NCBI GenBank assembly: GCA_027489355.1
Contig: JAIXZY010000075.1
Coordinates: forward strand, 124,001 to 188,000
Reading direction: 5' to 3'
Origin: Paracoccaceae bacterium
GTDB lineage: Bacteria > Pseudomonadota > Alphaproteobacteria > Rhodobacterales > Rhodobacteraceae
Length of the DNA: 64,000 nucleotides
The notes below the pieces were generated by a model that was not told where the DNA came from, did no database searches, and saw only the letters and a program-made list of their open reading frames with translations. Every line of letters starts with the position of its first letter. Positions within the stretch are counted from its first letter, which is position 1. Positions 60,379-64,000 of the stretch are shown piece after piece. Made by a program: the position numbers and the translations under genes.

Positions 60379-61188
60379 ATGATTCCGAACCGTCTCAGGC
60401 AGCTTTGGGCCGAGGGCCGACCCACGATCAACGGCTGGTGTTCCATCGGCAACCCGTTCACGGCCGAGATCATGGCCGCGCAGGGGTTCGACAGCATCAC
60501 CATCGACATGCAGCACGGGGCGCTGGATTACAGTCACCTCCTGCCGATGTTCCAGGCGATGCAAGCCAGCGGGGCCACGCTGATGGCCCGCGTGCCCTGG
60601 CTGGAGCCGGGCATCATCATGAAGGCGCTGGATGCGGGCGCCTATGGAATCATCTGCCCGATGGTGAACTCGGCCGAGGATGCCGCCCGATTTGTCAGCA
60701 CCCTGCGCTATCCGCCGCTTGGCCAACGGTCGTTCGGGCCCACGCGCGTCTCATTTGCGGCCGGAGCGGGCTATGCCGACGAGGCGAACGACACCATCCT
60801 GGGCTTCGCGATGATCGAGACGGCCGAGGGGATGGCGAACCTGGACGCAATTGCCGCGACGCCGGGGCTGGATGGACTTTATGTCGGACCTGCCGACCTG
60901 ACGCTGTCGCTGACCGGCGGACGGCTTGCCCCCGGCTTCGACCGGGATGAGCCCGAGTTGGTCGCGGCGTTGCAGACGATACTTGCGGCGTGCAAGCGGA
61001 ACGGCATCCGTGCCGGACTGCATTGCGGAACGCCGGACTATGCGGCCAGGGCCATCGGTTGGGGCTTCGACATGACCACCATCGGCGGGGACACCAGGTT
61101 CCTTGCGGCGGCGGCGGGGGCGACCGTGGCGGCGTTCCGCAAGCTGACCGAGGGGGCCGTGACCGGGACCGAGAAGGGGGCCTACTGA
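60379..61188 (+). CDS. HpcH/HpaI family class II aldolase
   Basis: A 269-residue metal-dependent aldolase that splits 2-keto-3-deoxy or 4-hydroxy-2-keto acids to pyruvate plus an aldehyde. His46 in 'IDMQHG', Arg71 in 'ARVPW', Glu147 in 'MIETAEG' and Asp173 in 'GPADLTLS' are the expected base, pyruvate-binding and metal residues. The ATG at 60379 gives the family length; the frame is open from 60154 through the promoter. The stop overlaps the start of the 2-hydroxyacid dehydrogenase gene (TGATG). Confidence 0.9.
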   Translation: MIPNRLRQLWAEGRPTINGWCSIGNPFTAEIMAAQGFDSITIDMQHGALDYSHLLPMFQAMQASGATLMARVPWLEPGIIMKALDAGAYGIICPMVNSAEDAARFVSTLRYPPLGQRSFGPTRVSFAAGAGYADEANDTILGFAMIETAEGMANLDAIAATPGLDGLYVGPADLTLSLTGGRLAPGFDRDEPELVAALQTILAACKRNGIRAGLHCGTPDYAARAIGWGFDMTTIGGDTRFLAAAAGATVAAFRKLTEGAVTGTEKGAY

Positions 61189-62162
61189 TGCCGCATCTGC
61201 TGGTGGCGGGGCAGCTGCATCCTGCGGGTCTGGAGCTGTTGCGGTCTGCGCCCGTGACCTTCGACTATGTCGAAGAGATTTCCGAGCCGTCCTACCAGGC
61301 ATTCCTTCCCGCGGCGGACGCCTTGATCATCCGCACACAGCCCTTGACGGCGTCATCGGTGGCCCGGTCCCGGCACCTGAAGATCGTCTCGCGTCACGGT
61401 GTGGGCTACGATGCGGTCGACGTGGCGGCACTGAACGCGCGGGGCATCCCGCTGTGCATTGTCGGGGACGTCAATTCCTCGGCCGTAGCCGAACATGCGA
61501 TGATGCTGATCCTGGCCGCGAGCCACCGCCTGATCGCTGCCGACCGGGCCGTGCGCGATGGCGACTGGGGCTGGCGGAACGGATTGCAGACGCGCGAGGT
61601 CGCGGGCAAGCGCCTGCTGATCGTGGGCTTCGGGCGGATCGGACGGAAGCTTGCCGCGCTGGCGCGGGCCTTCGGGATGGCGGTCGAGGCGCATGATCCC
61701 TTCGTTCCTGCGGCAGATTGGCCGGCATTTGCCGCCCGCGCCCCGGACCTTGGCGCGGCGCTGGAGGGGGCGGACGTCGTCTCGTTGCACCTGCCGCGGG
61801 TGGAGGGCGTGGTCCTGGGGGCGGCAGAGCTGGCCCGGATGAAGCCCGCGGCCGTGGTGGTGAACACCGCACGCGGGGGCCTTGTGGACGAGCTGGCCCT
61901 GGCCCATGCGATACGGTCAGGCCGGTTGGGCGGGGCGGCGCTTGACGTCTTTGCTGCCGAGCCGCCCGGCGCGAACCACCCGCTTTTCGGTCTGGACCAG
62001 GTTGTCCTGACCCCGCATCACGCCGCGCTGACGGTGGAATGCGCCCGGCGGATGGCGCTTGCCTCGGTGCAGAACGTGCTGGATTTTCTTGCGGGAACGC
62101 TGGACCCCGCACTTGTCGTCAACGCAGCCGCGATCGGTGGCCTGAAGGAATCCGCGAAATGA
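61188..62162 (+). CDS. D-isomer-specific 2-hydroxyacid dehydrogenase
   Basis: A 324-residue NAD(P)-dependent enzyme that interconverts 2-hydroxy and 2-keto acids. The Rossmann motif is 'LLIVGFGRIGRKLA'. The catalytic trio is Arg229 in 'NTARGG', Glu258 in 'AAEPPG' and His277 in 'LTPHHAA'. It overlaps the aldolase gene at its start and the Gfo/Idh/MocA gene at its end (ATGA), so the three are one operon. It may reduce or form the keto acid handled by the aldolase. Confidence 0.92.
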   Translation: MPHLLVAGQLHPAGLELLRSAPVTFDYVEEISEPSYQAFLPAADALIIRTQPLTASSVARSRHLKIVSRHGVGYDAVDVAALNARGIPLCIVGDVNSSAVAEHAMMLILAASHRLIAADRAVRDGDWGWRNGLQTREVAGKRLLIVGFGRIGRKLAALARAFGMAVEAHDPFVPAADWPAFAARAPDLGAALEGADVVSLHLPRVEGVVLGAAELARMKPAAVVVNTARGGLVDELALAHAIRSGRLGGAALDVFAAEPPGANHPLFGLDQVVLTPHHAALTVECARRMALASVQNVLDFLAGTLDPALVVNAAAIGGLKESAK

Positions 62163-63277
62163 CCAAACCCCGCCTGAGCATCGGCCTGATCGGCACCGGC
62201 TTCATGGGCAAGGCCCATGTCTTCGGCTTCACCTCGGCCCCCCGGGTGTTCGAGCTGCCCTATGACCTGGACCTGCACACGGTGGCCGACGTCACGTCGG
62301 AAGCGGCCGAGCGCGCGCGGGTCACGCTGGGCTTCGCCCATGCGACCTCGGACTGGCGAACGATCATGGCGGATCCCGCGATCGACGTGGTGTCGATCAC
62401 CGCGCCGAATGCGCTTCACAAGGAAATGTCGCTGGCCGCCATCGCTACCGGCAAGCATGTCTATTGCGAGAAACCCCTGGCGCCGCTGGCCCGGGACGCG
62501 CTGGAGATGACGCTCGCGGCCGAGGCAAAGGGCGTGCGCACTCAGGTCGGGTTCAACTACCTGTGCAACCCGATGCTGACCCTTGCGCGCGAGATGATCG
62601 AGGCGGGCGAGCTGGGCGAGATCCGCGGCTACCGGGGGCTTCATGCCGAGGATTATATGGCCGACGCGTCCGGAGTCTGGGGCTTCCGCCATGACCCGGC
62701 AGGCGGCGGCGCACTGGCGGACATCGGGTCGCACGCTCTGGCGACGGCCGAGTTCCTGTGCGGCCGCATCACCCGGGTCATGGGCGATTGCGTCACGATG
62801 ATCGCAGGCCGACCCGACGGGAAGGGCGGCGTCCGGCCGGTGACGGTCGATGACGTGGGCCGGGCCTTCCTGCGCTTCGAGAACGGGGCCACGGGCAGCA
62901 TCGAAGGCAACTGGATCGCCACCGGTCGAAAGATGCAGCACGACTTCGAGGTCTACGGGACCAGGGGCGCCTTGTCCTTCAGCCAGGAACACTTCAACGT
63001 GCTGCACTATTTCTCGACCTCGGACGCTCGGGGCCGCCAGGGTTTCCGAAGGATCGAGGCCGGCCCGGACCATGCGCCCTATGGCCTGTTCTGCGTCGCG
63101 CCGGGGCATCAGCTGGGGTTCAACGACCTGAAGGCCATCGAGGTCGCCGGCTATGTCCAGGCTATTTCCGGCAAAGCGCCAGAGCCCTTCAATTTCCGAA
63201 AGGGGCTGCGCATCCAGACTTTGGTCGAGACGATCCAGACCTCCAGCCGTGAAGGGCGCTGGATCGAGGTCGGCTGA
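62159..63277 (+). CDS. Gfo/Idh/MocA family oxidoreductase
   Basis: A 372-residue sugar dehydrogenase-like protein. 'SIGLIGTGFMGKAHVFGF' binds NAD(P). 'ITAPNALHKEMSLAAIATGKHVYCEKPLAPLA' in outline holds the EKP lysine. 'AGGGALADIGSHALATAEFL' in outline is the active-site D-x-G-x-H motif. It is the third Gfo/Idh/MocA gene in the window, and belongs to the D-x-G-x-H subtype seen with inositol- and disaccharide-type substrates. It probably performs the first oxidation of the pathway. Confidence 0.9.
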   Translation: MTKPRLSIGLIGTGFMGKAHVFGFTSAPRVFELPYDLDLHTVADVTSEAAERARVTLGFAHATSDWRTIMADPAIDVVSITAPNALHKEMSLAAIATGKHVYCEKPLAPLARDALEMTLAAEAKGVRTQVGFNYLCNPMLTLAREMIEAGELGEIRGYRGLHAEDYMADASGVWGFRHDPAGGGALADIGSHALATAEFLCGRITRVMGDCVTMIAGRPDGKGGVRPVTVDDVGRAFLRFENGATGSIEGNWIATGRKMQHDFEVYGTRGALSFSQEHFNVLHYFSTSDARGRQGFRRIEAGPDHAPYGLFCVAPGHQLGFNDLKAIEVAGYVQAISGKAPEPFNFRKGLRIQTLVETIQTSSREGRWIEVG

Positions 63278-63279
63278 GT

Positions 63280-64000
63280 TCAGGCCACGGCCCTCACATG
63301 GGCCGTGCGGATCACGCGTTCGCAATGCTGGGCAAGGACCTTGCGGTTCTCGAACGCATCGACCGGGACCTCGGGGTGAAAGATGACCTCAACGCGGCCG
63401 TGGCGGGGCGTGGCGAGCATCTTCACCAGGTGCGAGGCGAAGTCCATGTCGCCCCACCAGCCGTAATGCCGCGCGTCCTCGCCCGATGGGGCGTGGAAGA
63501 TCACGGTCACGGGCTGGATGTGCATCGTGCGTTCCAGCGCGGGGGAGAAGAAGGCCTCGAACAGGGTGGACTTGAAGGGCAGGACGCGGATCGCGTCGGT
63601 GCTGGTGCCTTCCGGGAAGAACAGCAGGCGATGCCCGGCCTGCAGTCTGGATTCGAAGATCTCCTGCTGGCGCTTCGCCTCGGTCCCCTTGCGGGCGATG
63701 AAGACGGTCCCGGTCGCGCGCGCGAGCCAGCCGATGCCGGGCCAGCCCGCGACCTCGGCCTTGGCGACGAAGTAGACGGTCTGGGCAGCGTTCAGCACGA
63801 AGATGTCGAGCCAGGAGGAATGGTTCGCGACCATCGCGCCGGGCCGGGTCATCGGGCGGCCGTGGACCGTGAGCGGAAGCCGGAGGAGCCAGAGGTTCAG
63901 GCGGCAGACGGCCTTGGTGATGTGCGGCGTGACCGGTCGCGCCTCGCCGAAAAGCGGCCATTCGACCAGTCGCACCAGCAGCAGCAGAACCAGCCCGCCA
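63280..64000 (-). CDS. 1-acyl-sn-glycerol-3-phosphate acyltransferase-like protein (PlsC), 5' end outside the window
   Basis: An acyltransferase of the PlsC family that moves an acyl chain onto lysophosphatidic acid or a related lysolipid at the inner membrane. Motif 1 'NHSSWLD' (NHx4D) and motif III 'FFPEGTSTD' are present. The stretch 'AGLVLLLLVRLVEWP' at the edge is the start of an N-terminal membrane segment, so the frame continues past base 64000. The GTG at 63975 lies inside that hydrophobic run and is not the true start. Confidence 0.88.
   Translation of the reverse strand, partial: GGLVLLLLVRLVEWPLFGEARPVTPHITKAVCRLNLWLLRLPLTVHGRPMTRPGAMVANHSSWLDIFVLNAAQTVYFVAKAEVAGWPGIGWLARATGTVFIARKGTEAKRQQEIFESRLQAGHRLLFFPEGTSTDAIRVLPFKSTLFEAFFSPALERTMHIQPVTVIFHAPSGEDARHYGWWGDMDFASHLVKMLATPRHGRVEVIFHPEVPVDAFENRKVLAQHCERVIRTAHVRAVA

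Overview
This is a strongly GC-rich window with dense coding on both strands and long antisense reading frames in most genes. The gene content points to an alphaproteobacterium of the Rhodobacteraceae (Rhodobacter, Cereibacter, Tabrizicola or Gemmobacter type). The main evidence is a photolyase–cfa–trgA–trgB cluster as in Rhodobacter sphaeroides, a type I sulfide:quinone reductase with the Rhodobacter cysteine positions beside an SqrR/BigR-like repressor, many CUT1 sugar ABC transporters, and dispersed 'GAGTATTT…AAAAGAGCAAG' and 'GTAGGGTGGGC' palindromic intergenic elements. No rRNA, CRISPR array or transposase is visible. One tRNA (Ser-CGA) is present. The taxonomic call is inference.

Layout. 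1-4.5 kb: the 3' end of a cysteine-desulfurase-like gene, then phr–cfa–trgA–trgB behind a candidate RpoE/ECF-type promoter (photo-oxidative and tellurite stress). 4.6-18.4 kb: a divergent sugar-utilisation locus. One arm (-) is a LacI regulator, a TIM-barrel sugar isomerase/epimerase and a Gfo/Idh/MocA oxidoreductase. The other arm (+) is a binding protein, two permeases, an ATPase, a GH2 beta-mannosidase, a second isomerase/oxidoreductase pair and a GH43 beta-xylosidase. Two LacI-type operators 21 bp apart lie between the arms. 18.4-20.7 kb: a FadR-type GntR regulator and a class III omega-aminotransferase share TTTGATCA operators. 20.8-22.4 kb: a DUF2306 membrane protein divergent from a LysR regulator.

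22.5-28.5 kb: an apparent sulfide/sulfane-sulfur operon consisting of a membrane fusion protein, an RND pump, SQR, a DUF2892 membrane protein and an SqrR-like repressor. 28.6-32.5 kb: a NarL-type response regulator divergent from a cysteine-free molybdopterin-fold protein and a PAS/HisKA/REC/HPt hybrid kinase. 32.5-36.7 kb: an SRPBCC protein with a zinc alcohol dehydrogenase, a frameshifted EamA transporter, a Crp/Fnr regulator and a small unknown protein. A palindrome TGTTCC-N4-GGAACA precedes the EamA gene and lies between the Crp and small-protein genes, which suggests one regulon. 36.7-41 kb: a second RND pump with its fusion protein.

41-50.2 kb: a LacI-controlled CUT1 ABC operon with two different ATPases, a small two-helix membrane protein and a fused dihydroxyacetone kinase, probably for a polyol or triose-type substrate. 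50.4-57.1 kb: housekeeping genes (tRNA-Ser, DUF2059, rplU–rpmA with leader and terminator, GNAT, ThiE/TenI-like, TfoX-like, trmJ, a lytic transglycosylase, DUF2200). 57.3-64 kb: a lone tyrosine recombinase, an RpiR-type regulator with an SDR, an HpcH-type aldolase, a 2-hydroxyacid dehydrogenase and a Gfo/Idh/MocA enzyme (an unassigned acid or sugar catabolic pathway), and a PlsC-type acyltransferase running off the window.

The observations most worth following are the palindrome-based Crp/Fnr regulon, the coupling of an RND pump to SQR/SqrR, the cysteine-free molybdopterin-fold protein next to a hybrid kinase, and the two isomerase/oxidoreductase pairs flanking one glycoside importer.
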